NCBI RefSeq assembly: GCF_004349055.1
Contig: NZ_SMKX01000096.1
Location: 1-33,413 of the forward strand
Source of the DNA: Kribbella antibiotica
Lineage (GTDB): Bacteria; Actinomycetota; Actinomycetes; Propionibacteriales; Kribbellaceae
DNA length: 33,413 nucleotides
Direction: 5' to 3'
The notes under the pieces were generated by a model, which searched no databases, had not been told where the DNA came from, and worked only from the letters and a program-made list of their open reading frames with translations. Positions within the stretch are counted from its first letter, which is position 1. The number at the start of each line of letters is the position of its first letter. Position numbers and translations under genes: made by a program. Of the stretch, positions 1-7,267 are shown one piece after another.

Positions 1-33
1 CGGCCGACCTCTGCTGGGGGCGGGACGGTTGGT

Positions 34-1179
34 TTAGGCGCCGGACCAGGTGGGGGCAGGCGTGGGTTGCGGCCAGTTGGTCGGGCGGTAGGTGGCGGGG
101 GTTTGGGTGAGATTCTCAACCAGCTGTTCGCGGAGGCGGTTGGTGGCAAAGGCTCCCACCACGTTCATCTGGGCGTCTCGGTAGTGGCGTTCGACTTCGT
201 GGCCGATCGTGACGCCGGCGGCGCCGTGAATCTGTACGGCGCGCTGGGTCACCTCGACGGCCATTTCGGTGGCGTAGACCTTGAGCATGCCGATCAGCTC
301 CCTGGCGGAGTGGCCGGCGACGCGTTCGGTGGCGGCTCGGAGGGCCAGGACTCGGGCAGCGTCGAGTTGAGCGCGGGAGTCGGCCAGTTGAGCCTGCACG
401 CCTTCCATGTGCGCCAAGGGACGCCCGAAGGAAACGCGCTGTTTCGCGTGCCGAACTGTGGCGGCCAGCGCGGACTCGGCGGTGGCGATGGCGGCGACCG
501 AGACCAAGAGCCAGCCCCAGGTCATGCCTTCGGCTAGTTCGGTGAAGGGGACGGGGATGACGTTGGCTTCGTCGACGTGGGCGTCGGTGTAGACGATGCC
601 GCCCCAAGGCATACCGCGCAGACCCATGTGCGGGATGTCGTAGCGGCGGACGCCGGGCTGATCGAGCTCGACGAAGGCCAAGCACCATTCAGGACCGTCA
701 TCACCCTCGAGGCGTTCGCGGCGAGCGAGCGTCACGGCGATGTCGGCGCGCGGTGCGTTGGTGATCCGCGACTTCTCGCCGTTGATGCTGAACCCATCCC
801 CCGTACGGCGGACCAAGGTCTGATAGGTGGATGCGTCACTTCCGGCCGCGGTCTCGACAATCGCGAACGCTGCAAGGCGTTCACCGCTGACAATCGAGCG
901 GACCAGGTCGTGATGCTTCTCGTTCCCGTAGGTCCGCAGCAGGTTGCCGCACAACAAAGCCGACACGGTGGCAGTCCAGTAGGTGCCGGAGCAAGCGCGG
1001 GCCAACGACTCCATCGCCTTCAGCTGCGCAGCCACATCCCCACCCGTTCCGCCAAGCTCTTCCGGGTGGAAGACCCCGAAGTAGCCACTGGCAACGAGTT
1101 CTTGCCAGTTCTCGGTGGGGATGGTTCCGGTGCTATCGACCTGGCCGGCTCGTCCGGCGATTCCTCTGTAGTCAGTCAT
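34..1179 (-). CDS. Acyl-CoA dehydrogenase-like flavoprotein (second gene of pair)
   Basis: 381 residues, the usual length of an acyl-CoA dehydrogenase (ACAD). The N-terminal helical domain is followed by the middle beta domain (AFAIVETAAGSDAS, then a segment around SINGEKSRITNAP) and the C-terminal helical domain with RVSFGRPLAHMEGVQAQLAD and the AVQIHGAAGVT/RHYRDAQ signature. The family binds FAD and usually desaturates acyl-CoA at C2-C3. Oddity: after RDAQ, where many members carry the I-Y-E-G-T segment with the catalytic glutamate, this protein reads MNVVGAFATN, so that base is absent. It may use a base elsewhere, or act as an oxidase or monooxygenase or on a carrier-bound substrate. Its ATG overlaps the stop of the upstream ACAD by 4 bases, so the two are translationally coupled and may form a heteromer. 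ACAD fold: sure. Substrate: unknown. Confidence 0.85.
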   Translation of the reverse strand: MTDYRGIAGRAGQVDSTGTIPTENWQELVASGYFGVFHPEELGGTGGDVAAQLKAMESLARACSGTYWTATVSALLCGNLLRTYGNEKHHDLVRSIVSGERLAAFAIVETAAGSDASTYQTLVRRTGDGFSINGEKSRITNAPRADIAVTLARRERLEGDDGPEWCLAFVELDQPGVRRYDIPHMGLRGMPWGGIVYTDAHVDEANVIPVPFTELAEGMTWGWLLVSVAAIATAESALAATVRHAKQRVSFGRPLAHMEGVQAQLADSRAQLDAARVLALRAATERVAGHSARELIGMLKVYATEMAVEVTQRAVQIHGAAGVTIGHEVERHYRDAQMNVVGAFATNRLREQLVENLTQTPATYRPTNWPQPTPAPTWSGA

Positions 1180-2288
1180 AACATCTCCTCCAACATCGAC
1201 GCGGCGACCACAGGACGAAGCAACTCGGAACCGCCACCCGACGAGACGAAGAAGCGCGCGTCGCGGTACGCACGGTCAACAAACTCGTCCCCCACCGCCG
1301 GCCCGGCCAACTCAGCAGCAGCCTCGGTCACCACCCGTACGGCGGACGCCGCGAACAGCCGAGCGGATGCGGCCTCCTGGTACGCAGTCGGCGCAGATTC
1401 GTCGAACAGGCCGGCAACCCGCTCAAGCAGCCCGCCGACAAGTTCGTTCTGAATCGCCAGGTCAGCCAAGGTGAAGCGCGCAGCCTGCGAATGCCCAACC
1501 GGAGCACCGGCCACCTCACGAGTGCGCAGCGCACCCAAGGACTCACTGGCCAGCGCACGAAGGATGCCCAGCCAAGCGGCGCTGACGAAAACCCAGTCCA
1601 GCGAGGCGAGCAGCGGCTCAACCTCAGTGGCAGCATCACCAACTGACCCCAGTACGGCGTCCGCCGACACCTGGCAGTCGTCGAAGACGAGCCGCGCCCA
1701 TGGGCACGTCCGCAAGGCCGCCGGCGCCGACTCCTCGACACGCAAACCAGGTGCGTCCGCGTCGACCAGGAACGCCGTACGGGAGCCGGTGCTGTGCTCG
1801 GCGATCACCAGGAAGTGATGCGCTTTGGGGCCAAGGGCAACCAATTCGAGCGAGCCGGAGAGGACCCAGTCGGCGCCGGCCGCGCGAGCCGTCACGGTGG
1901 TGACGCCGCCGGAGGTCTGCAGCAACGACAGGCCGCCGATCCAATCACCCGCGGCAATGGCCGGCAGGTAACGCTCACGCTGGGCCTCAGTACCAAAGGT
2001 TCGCAGCGGCACAGTCACCAGCACCGCATGCGTCGTAACAGCCAGAGCGAGCCCCGGATCCTGCGAGCCCTCCCCCAGCGCGGCCAGCAACGCACCGGTC
2101 TGTACGGCGGTCAGTCCGCCACCGAACGTGCCCGGAACCGTCAGTGCCTTGAACAGCGTCTCGTCCCATTCGCGGTGCCGGTCGCGGGCGGCGGCGGTCG
2201 GACGAGCGAGGTGGCCGGCCAACTGCCGAACCTGCTCGACGACCGCGTCCGCATCGTCGCGGCGGTCACCAGGGAATTTCGGAAGCAT
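1176..2288 (-). CDS. Acyl-CoA dehydrogenase-like flavoprotein (first gene of pair)
   Basis: 370 residues with ACAD architecture but more diverged than its partner. Visible landmarks are the middle-domain stretch GDWIGGLSLLQTSGGVTT, the FDDCQVSADAVLG segment and the C-terminal YRDARFFVSSGGGSELLRP. The position usually occupied by the I-Y-E-G-T catalytic glutamate loop reads SSGGGSE, so a normal dehydrogenase base is not obvious here either. It is the promoter-proximal gene of a two-gene minus-strand unit and starts about 295 bases from the divergent HMGL-like gene. The two ACADs are probably co-regulated with the carrier-protein operon and may introduce unsaturation or oxygen into an acyl or amino-acyl intermediate; that role is inference. 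Confidence 0.8.
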   Translation of the reverse strand: MLPKFPGDRRDDADAVVEQVRQLAGHLARPTAAARDRHREWDETLFKALTVPGTFGGGLTAVQTGALLAALGEGSQDPGLALAVTTHAVLVTVPLRTFGTEAQRERYLPAIAAGDWIGGLSLLQTSGGVTTVTARAAGADWVLSGSLELVALGPKAHHFLVIAEHSTGSRTAFLVDADAPGLRVEESAPAALRTCPWARLVFDDCQVSADAVLGSVGDAATEVEPLLASLDWVFVSAAWLGILRALASESLGALRTREVAGAPVGHSQAARFTLADLAIQNELVGGLLERVAGLFDESAPTAYQEAASARLFAASAVRVVTEAAAELAGPAVGDEFVDRAYRDARFFVSSGGGSELLRPVVAASMLEEML

Positions 2289-2582
2289 ACTTAATCCCTT
2301 TCCTGGGCGGATGTACTCGGGATGATTCCAAAGGAAGGTATCCGTGATTCCCCAGTAACGCCGGAATCATCACAAGAAACCACCGCTCGGCAGATTTCAA
2401 CACCGGCGCACGTACTGGCTCACAAGGCTTCACGATCCTTCACACAGACCTGCTTGCCCCGCCCGGCCCGGCTCCCGCAAGGTTGTGAACAGCTCGCCAA
2501 GCCGCCCCGCTTCGTCGTAGTCGGGGTTGCCTCGCGGCCAAAACCGCCCACCGCAGGACACCGACGAGGGAGCACAAGCGTT
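2289..2582. promoter_or_regulatory. Divergent promoter region between the ACAD pair and the carrier-protein operon
   Basis: 294 bases without a credible gene, less GC-rich than the flanks at its left end. It must contain the promoters for both the minus-strand ACAD pair and the plus-strand biosynthetic operon. It holds a perfect 9-bp inverted repeat, GATGATTCC at 2321-2329 and GGAATCATC at 2363-2371, with a further GTGATTCC at 2344-2351 between the arms. That makes it a candidate operator or long-range looping site. I could not assign convincing -35/-10 elements by eye. Confidence 0.5.
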
Positions 2583-3737
2583 ATGGAGTCAGCAGTAAAT
2601 TCCGACGACGGGCAGGCAATTCGGCCCCGATTGTCCGACGCCACTTTGCGGGATTCCGCACATATGGCGGGTGTCGAGTTCGGCCCGCAGGATGCGGCCG
2701 TCATTGCCGACCTGCTGGTGAAGACCGGGATCGAGCTCGTCGAGGTCGGTATGATCTCGGGCCCGAACAGCAAGGACGCGGATCTGATCGAGGCCACCCA
2801 CGAGGCTGTCGGTCCCGAGCGCAGCATGTCGCTCGTCGTGGTCCGCGACCGCCAGCAGGTCGCCACCGCGCTGGATGAGGCGCAGCGCCTCGGCGTGCAC
2901 CACATCATGTACTCGATCCCGACGTCTGAGCAGCACGCGATGCTCAAGCTCGGATCGGCCAGCCCGCGCTTCCTCGAGGCGCTGGCGAAGTCCGCCATCA
3001 CCCAGGCCAAGGACCGCGGCTTCCACGTCACCTTCAGTGGTGAGGACGGCGCCCGTACGCCCAAGGAGCGCTTGGTTCCTTATGTGACAGCTGGTTTCGC
3101 GGTCGGCGCCGACCGGTTCCGGGTGGCCGAGACCGTCGCCTACCTGTCGCCGTGGCAGATGCAGGATCAGATCGCGAGCCTGACCGAGATCGACGGCTCC
3201 GAGATCGAGATCCACTCGCACAACATGCTGGGCATGGCCGTGGCGAACTCGCTCGCCGCAGTCCGCGCCGGCGCCAAGTGGATCTCCGCAACGGTCGGCG
3301 GCATCGGTGAGCGGGGCGGCAACGCACCCCTGGCCGAGCTGCTGATGGCGCTGCGCATCGTGCACGGTGACGACCGGTTCGACCTGTCGCACCTGACCGA
3401 GCTCTCCAGGGTCGCCCTCCGCGGCGCAGGCCTCGGTACGGCGTTCCAGTCGGGCCCGACCTCGCCGAACGCGTTCGCCTACGAATTGCCGGGCCAGCTC
3501 ACGAACCCGGAGGCCTACGAAACCCTTCCGGCGGAATTGGTCGGCAATTCCCGCGAACTGCTCGTCCGCACCCGTTTGACACCCGCATTGGTCAAATGGG
3601 CACTCAAGGATTCCGACCTGACGGTCAATGTCGACGAATTCACTCCCTGGCTGATCACTCGGCAGGAAGAAACCGGCCGGCACCTGCTCGACCGCGACGG
3701 TATTCGCAAAGCCGCCGTCGACTTTCAGGCAATCTGA
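2583..3737 (+). CDS. HMGL-like (DRE-TIM) carboxylase/lyase, homocitrate/isopropylmalate synthase-like
   Basis: 384 residues from ATG 2583, which follows a GAGGGAG ribosome site. The open frame runs further upstream, but conserved sequence only begins about residue 17. Features of the DRE-TIM metallolyase family are present: RLSDATLRDS (D19, R23, D24), E54 in ELVEVGM, FSGEDGARTP (E154, D155, R158), the metal-binding pair in IHSHNMLGMA (H211, H213) and GIGERGGNA (241-247). The family includes 2-isopropylmalate, homocitrate and citramalate synthases and oxo-acid aldolases. The length matches NifV/LysS-type homocitrate synthases with no regulatory domain. As the first gene of the carrier operon it plausibly makes or extends a 2-oxo acid from acetyl-CoA, which the dehydrogenase or aminotransferase further down then aminates. 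Exact substrate not determinable by eye. Confidence 0.85.
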   Translation: MESAVNSDDGQAIRPRLSDATLRDSAHMAGVEFGPQDAAVIADLLVKTGIELVEVGMISGPNSKDADLIEATHEAVGPERSMSLVVVRDRQQVATALDEAQRLGVHHIMYSIPTSEQHAMLKLGSASPRFLEALAKSAITQAKDRGFHVTFSGEDGARTPKERLVPYVTAGFAVGADRFRVAETVAYLSPWQMQDQIASLTEIDGSEIEIHSHNMLGMAVANSLAAVRAGAKWISATVGGIGERGGNAPLAELLMALRIVHGDDRFDLSHLTELSRVALRGAGLGTAFQSGPTSPNAFAYELPGQLTNPEAYETLPAELVGNSRELLVRTRLTPALVKWALKDSDLTVNVDEFTPWLITRQEETGRHLLDRDGIRKAAVDFQAI

Positions 3738-3797
3738 CGCAGCCAGGCAATCTAACCAACCCCTTCCGTTCACCCTCATCGAAACTGGAGTTCACTG

Positions 3798-3983
3798 ATG
3801 TCCACCGCCACCCTTTCCGGCGTCTGCCCCGAGTGTGAGACCGACCTGACCGTTCCGGCCCTCGTCACCGGCGAGACCTTCTCCTGCCCCGAGTGCATGC
3901 TGACGCTGCGCGTCGAGGGCATCGACGACGGCGAGCTCCGCCTGTCGATGGTCGAGGTGCAGTTGCGCGACTGGGGTCAGTGA
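3798..3983 (+). CDS. lysW: Amino-group carrier protein (LysW-like, AmCP)
   Basis: 61 residues, small and acidic, with two CPEC knuckles (C10/C13 and C30/C33) that form the LysW-type zinc site, followed by an acidic tail. In Thermus LysW the alpha-amino group of the substrate is joined as an isopeptide to the gamma-carboxylate of the C-terminal Glu of the EDWGE tail, so the carrier both protects the amine and docks the enzymes. Here the tail reads LRDWGQ: the final residue is Gln (CAG, 3978-3980), so the attachment carboxylate is amidated. A single C-to-G change would restore Glu. The ribosome site CTGGAG lies 8 bases before the ATG, and the ligase gene starts 1 base after the stop. AmCP identity: confident. 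How Gln works: unknown. Confidence 0.9.
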   Translation: MSTATLSGVCPECETDLTVPALVTGETFSCPECMLTLRVEGIDDGELRLSMVEVQLRDWGQ

Positions 3984-3984
3984 G

Positions 3985-4839
3985 ATGCCCCCGAAGTCCA
4001 TCGCGATCGTCGCGGACCGGATCGCCTGGGAGGAGCGGCAGCTGATCCAGGCCGGGCCCGAACTGGGCCTGTCCGTCGAGTGGATCAACGACGAGTCGCT
4101 CTGCCTGGGCAACCCGGATGCCTCGGCGCTGGCCGGCTTCGACGCCGTGCTGCTGCGCAGCCGTAGCTACACCCGGGGCGGCCTGATCGCCACCCTGGCA
4201 GAGGAGTCCGGCACCCGAGTCATCAACTCGTCGCACGCCATCAACCTGTGTGAGAACAAGGCAGTCCTGCGGACCGCGCTGCGTAAGGCCGGCATCCCGG
4301 TCCCGGAGTTCCGGATGGTGTTCTCCCGCTCGGACTTCGCCAAGGCACTCACCGCGTTCGAGCTGCCGGTCGTCCTCAAGCCCGTGTACGGCGGGATGGG
4401 TAAGCGGGTCACGTTGATCCGCGACTCCGATCTGGCCAACTCCGTCTACGACTACGTCGAGGACCTCGGCCACGCGTTCGAGCAGGCTTGCCTGGTCGAA
4501 CCGTTCCTGGCCGGTGGAGCCTCCGTGCGCTGCCTGGTCGTCGGCAATGAGCTGGTCGGGGTCGCGGAGTTCAGTACGGGTGGCGAGGACTGGCGCAACA
4601 ACGCCGCCCTCGGGAACACCAGTCACGCCGCGGCCGACGACCCGTACGTCGCCAAGATCGTGAGCGGCGTGGTCGACGTACTCGGCCCTGGTATCTACGG
4701 CGTCGATCTCTTCCGCACGCCGAAGGGTTACGTCGTCAACGAGGTCAACCACGCACCGGGTTTCCGGGGTGTGGCCACCGCAACCGGGGTCAACGTAGCC
4801 GTGGCCATTGGCAACTATCTCGAGGAGGTACTCGCATGA
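3985..4839 (+). CDS. lysX: LysX-type ATP-grasp ligase loading the carrier protein
   Basis: 284 residues, the normal size for LysX/ArgX and related to RimK. ATP-grasp elements are visible: VVLKPVYGGMGK (K132 and glycine loop), the acidic GVDLF (D241) and VNEVN (E253, N255) that ligate magnesium. The family uses ATP to join an amino acid's alpha-amino group to the last residue of LysW. The substrate-recognition stretch after EVNH reads APGFRG. In the lysine enzyme, as I remember it, a glutamate precedes the Phe (T-x-E-F type); here Gly occupies that place, so the amino acid loaded may not be 2-aminoadipate. The gene is flanked by the carrier (1 base) and by the reductase (4-base overlap), the standard order in LysW systems. 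Confidence 0.88.
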   Translation: MPPKSIAIVADRIAWEERQLIQAGPELGLSVEWINDESLCLGNPDASALAGFDAVLLRSRSYTRGGLIATLAEESGTRVINSSHAINLCENKAVLRTALRKAGIPVPEFRMVFSRSDFAKALTAFELPVVLKPVYGGMGKRVTLIRDSDLANSVYDYVEDLGHAFEQACLVEPFLAGGASVRCLVVGNELVGVAEFSTGGEDWRNNAALGNTSHAAADDPYVAKIVSGVVDVLGPGIYGVDLFRTPKGYVVNEVNHAPGFRGVATATGVNVAVAIGNYLEEVLA

Positions 4840-5891
4840 TCCGGGCCGGAATCGTCGGCGCCTCCGGGCTGGCCGGCGGCGACCTGATCCGCCTCATCGT
4901 CCAGCACCCTGACCTGGAACTCACGTTCCTCGGCGGCTCGTCCGCGATCGGCCGCCGCCCGGCCGAACTGCACCCCGGGCTGCGGATGGACCTGGGCCTG
5001 ACGGTCCAGCCGGTCACCGAGGACATCGCCGACAAGGTCGACGTACTGTTCCTCGCTACCCCCGCACCGGTCTCAGCTCAGCTCGCCGAGCTGCTGGCCG
5101 ACAAGATCCCCGCGATCATCGACCTCAGTGGCGCGTTCCGCATCCGTACGCCGGAGCTGCACGACCGCTGGTATCCGAAGGTCAACCGCAGCACCGAGCT
5201 CGCCGACCGGTTCGTGTACGGCGTCCCCGAGCTCATCGCCGACCAGCTTCCCCAGGCGAGCCTGATCTCGCTGCCGGGTTGCTACGCCACGTCCATCACG
5301 CTGGCCCTGGCTCCGCTCACTCTCGAGCTGGGTCTGGATCTCAAGACGGTCGTGATCGACGGCAAGAGTGGTTCCAGCGGTGGTGGTCTGTCGATGCGCA
5401 AGACAGACCTGCATCCGCTGCGCAACGGCGCGATCGCCCCGTACTCCCCCACCGGCCACCGCCATGCCGGTGAGGTTCGGGACTTCTTCGAGCGCGCCAA
5501 GCCCGGAACCATCGGCTCGCTGTCGATGTCGGCGTACGGGGTCTCGCACGTCCGTGGCCTGATGACCAGCAGCTACGTCTTCACCGATGCCGAGGTCAAC
5601 CAGCGCGACCTGCACCGCGCCTACACAAGGTTCTACAAGGGCAAGCAGTTCGTGCGGGTGCGTCGACACAACGAGACGCTGATCCCGGTGCCGGATCCCC
5701 AAGCAGTGCTGGGTTCCAACTACTGCGACGTCACCGTCCTGTACGACGAAGAGGCCAAGCGAATCGTGGCTCTCGCAGCGCTCGACAACCTGGTCAAGGG
5801 CGCTGCCGGGCAAGCGATTCAGGCCGCCAACCTGCGGTTCGAACTGCCCGAGGAGTCGGGCCTGACGATGCAGCCGGTGATGCCCGCATGA
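4836..5891 (+). CDS. lysY: ArgC/LysY-type N-acyl-phosphate reductase (carrier-bound)
   Basis: 351 residues, the normal length. It begins with the Rossmann motif GIVGASGLAGGDLIRL (residues 5-20) and has the catalytic Cys149 in LPGCYATS, the GKSGSSGGG loop after it and the downstream SPTGHRHAGEV histidine segment. The family reduces an acyl phosphate to the aldehyde with NADPH: ArgC on N-acetylglutamyl phosphate, LysY on LysW-aminoadipyl phosphate. Downstream of a carrier and ligase it should act on the carrier-bound amino acyl phosphate. The ATG overlaps the ligase stop by 4 bases. Motifs intact; substrate chain length unknown. Confidence 0.9.
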   Translation: MIRAGIVGASGLAGGDLIRLIVQHPDLELTFLGGSSAIGRRPAELHPGLRMDLGLTVQPVTEDIADKVDVLFLATPAPVSAQLAELLADKIPAIIDLSGAFRIRTPELHDRWYPKVNRSTELADRFVYGVPELIADQLPQASLISLPGCYATSITLALAPLTLELGLDLKTVVIDGKSGSSGGGLSMRKTDLHPLRNGAIAPYSPTGHRHAGEVRDFFERAKPGTIGSLSMSAYGVSHVRGLMTSSYVFTDAEVNQRDLHRAYTRFYKGKQFVRVRRHNETLIPVPDPQAVLGSNYCDVTVLYDEEAKRIVALAALDNLVKGAAGQAIQAANLRFELPEESGLTMQPVMPA

Positions 5892-6685
5892 GCGAGATTC
5901 CGATCGTCATCAAACTCGGCGGCAGCTGCCTCGACGACCTGGCCGGCGACTGGTGGAACGACTTGGCCGTGCACGCGGCGGAACAACCCGTCGTACTGGT
6001 GCATGGGTGGTCGAAGCCGCTCAAGCAGCTCAGCTCGCGCTACAGCGACCCGTCCGCGATTCTGCGGGACCGTTATGGCAACCAGAGCCGCTGGACCACC
6101 ACCGAGGTGATCGAGGACATCAAGACGGTCAGCACGGTGATGGCCGACGACGTCGCCACCCGGCTGGAGTACCGCGGCATCACGCTCGAGCGCAGGCTCG
6201 GCAGTGACGGTCTCGTGTACGCCGGACCTGGCGAGCGCTGGTGGTGGCAGGGCAAACAGCTTGTGGAGCTGGAGAATCTGGTCGGCCCGATCACCAAGGT
6301 CGATCCGACCGTGCTCAAGAACCTCCGGCCCGGCCACGTCTACCTGGTGACTCCGCTGGCCAGGAACGAAGCAGGGCAAGAGGTCAACACCGATGCCGAC
6401 CGTGCTGCTGCTGCCATCGCGGGCGCCATCGGGGCCACCAACCTCGTCCTGGTCACCGATGTCGCGCACCTGCTGATCGACGACGCTCCGGTCTCCCGGA
6501 TCGACGCCGACGCGGCCGCGGCCTTCCGCGACAAGGGTGCCACCGGCGGGATGCGCAAGAAGTTGCGCGCCGCCGGTGAAGCCCTGGAGCAGGGCGTGGC
6601 CGAGGTCGTCATCGGCAGCGCGCCGGTCTCCGACCTCCTAGCCGGCCGGACCGGAACCGTCATCACTCGAGCGAAGGAGCAGTGA
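5888..6685 (+). CDS. lysZ: ArgB/LysZ-type amino acid kinase (carrier-bound)
   Basis: 265 residues, standard for N-acetylglutamate kinase and LysZ. It shows the N-terminal KLGGS (K9), VLVHG (36-40), the NTDADRAAAAIA nucleotide segment, VLVTDVAHLL and the late GGMRKKL loop. The usual second glycine loop after HG (HGGG or similar) reads HGWSKP, a deviation that could reflect the larger carrier-bound substrate. Expected role: ATP-dependent phosphorylation of the side-chain carboxylate of the carrier-bound amino acid, handing it to the reductase. Start overlaps the reductase stop by 4 bases. Confidence 0.88.
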   Translation: MSEIPIVIKLGGSCLDDLAGDWWNDLAVHAAEQPVVLVHGWSKPLKQLSSRYSDPSAILRDRYGNQSRWTTTEVIEDIKTVSTVMADDVATRLEYRGITLERRLGSDGLVYAGPGERWWWQGKQLVELENLVGPITKVDPTVLKNLRPGHVYLVTPLARNEAGQEVNTDADRAAAAIAGAIGATNLVLVTDVAHLLIDDAPVSRIDADAAAAFRDKGATGGMRKKLRAAGEALEQGVAEVVIGSAPVSDLLAGRTGTVITRAKEQ

Positions 6686-7251
6686 CCGTGACGCAACCTC
6701 GCGTACTGGTCGTCAACAACAAGACCTTGTCGCTTCCCCAGCTCCGCAAGCGGTTCGAGGACTTCGGCGCGGCGACCGACGTTGTCTCGAGTACCGAAGT
6801 ACCGGCGAAGCTGAACGGCAGCCACCAGGCGATCGTGCTGAGCGGTACCAAGGTCCGGGCCTATGACACCGAGTACTACAAGCCGCTGATCGATCTGGTC
6901 ATGACGTCGAACGTCCCGGTCTTCGGGATCTGCGGCGGCATGCAGATCATCGCTGTCTCTCAAGGCGCGGAGCTGGCCGAGGGCGAGCAGCGGGTCGGCG
7001 GTCACGACGCTGAGGTGGACAAGAGCGAGGCGCTGTTCACCTTCGTCAAGCCGACCGTGACGGTCTTCCACCGGCACACCCTCTACCTGCAGGCGGCCCC
7101 GGCCGGCTTCAAGTCGATCGGCCGCTCCGACCACGCGCCCGTCGAGTTCCTGCGCTCCGACGACGGCCGGATCTTCGGATCCCAGGCCCACCTGGAGTTT
7201 CGTGACGACGGCCGGGAGATCCTCCGCGGTTTCGCCCAAACCTTCCTCTAA
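6682..7251 (+). CDS. Free-standing class I glutamine amidotransferase / gamma-glutamyl hydrolase-like protein
   Basis: 189 residues from GTG 6682, which overlaps the kinase stop by 4 bases (a second GTG at 6688 is possible). Class I amidotransferase fold: nucleophile Cys84 in FGICGGMQ, and the His/Glu of the triad in SQAHLEF (H170, E172, where GMP synthase has FHPE). It therefore looks catalytically complete, but there is no synthetase domain. Members either release ammonia from Gln for a partner or cleave gamma-glutamyl bonds (PuuD, folate gamma-Glu hydrolases). Two jobs fit the context: supplying ammonia to the adjacent dehydrogenase or ANL enzyme, or cutting the gamma-glutamyl-type bond between carrier and product. 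The latter is attractive because no LysK-type peptidase is present. Which is right cannot be decided from sequence. Confidence 0.8.
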   Translation: MTVTQPRVLVVNNKTLSLPQLRKRFEDFGAATDVVSSTEVPAKLNGSHQAIVLSGTKVRAYDTEYYKPLIDLVMTSNVPVFGICGGMQIIAVSQGAELAEGEQRVGGHDAEVDKSEALFTFVKPTVTVFHRHTLYLQAAPAGFKSIGRSDHAPVEFLRSDDGRIFGSQAHLEFRDDGREILRGFAQTFL

Positions 7252-7267
7252 ACCCAAAGGACATGGC

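Noticed and set aside
2322..2582. N-terminal extension of the HMGL-like protein to 2322
   Set aside because: The 87 extra residues are Pro/Arg/Ser-rich without family similarity and would consume the divergent promoter. ATG 2583 has a ribosome site and the right family length.
3865..4752. Long minus-strand open frames opposite the carrier operon (also 2589-3779, 5073-5813, 8290-9453)
   Set aside because: Shadows of high-GC coding sequence: no recognisable domains, no ribosome sites, and well-supported genes lie on the other strand.
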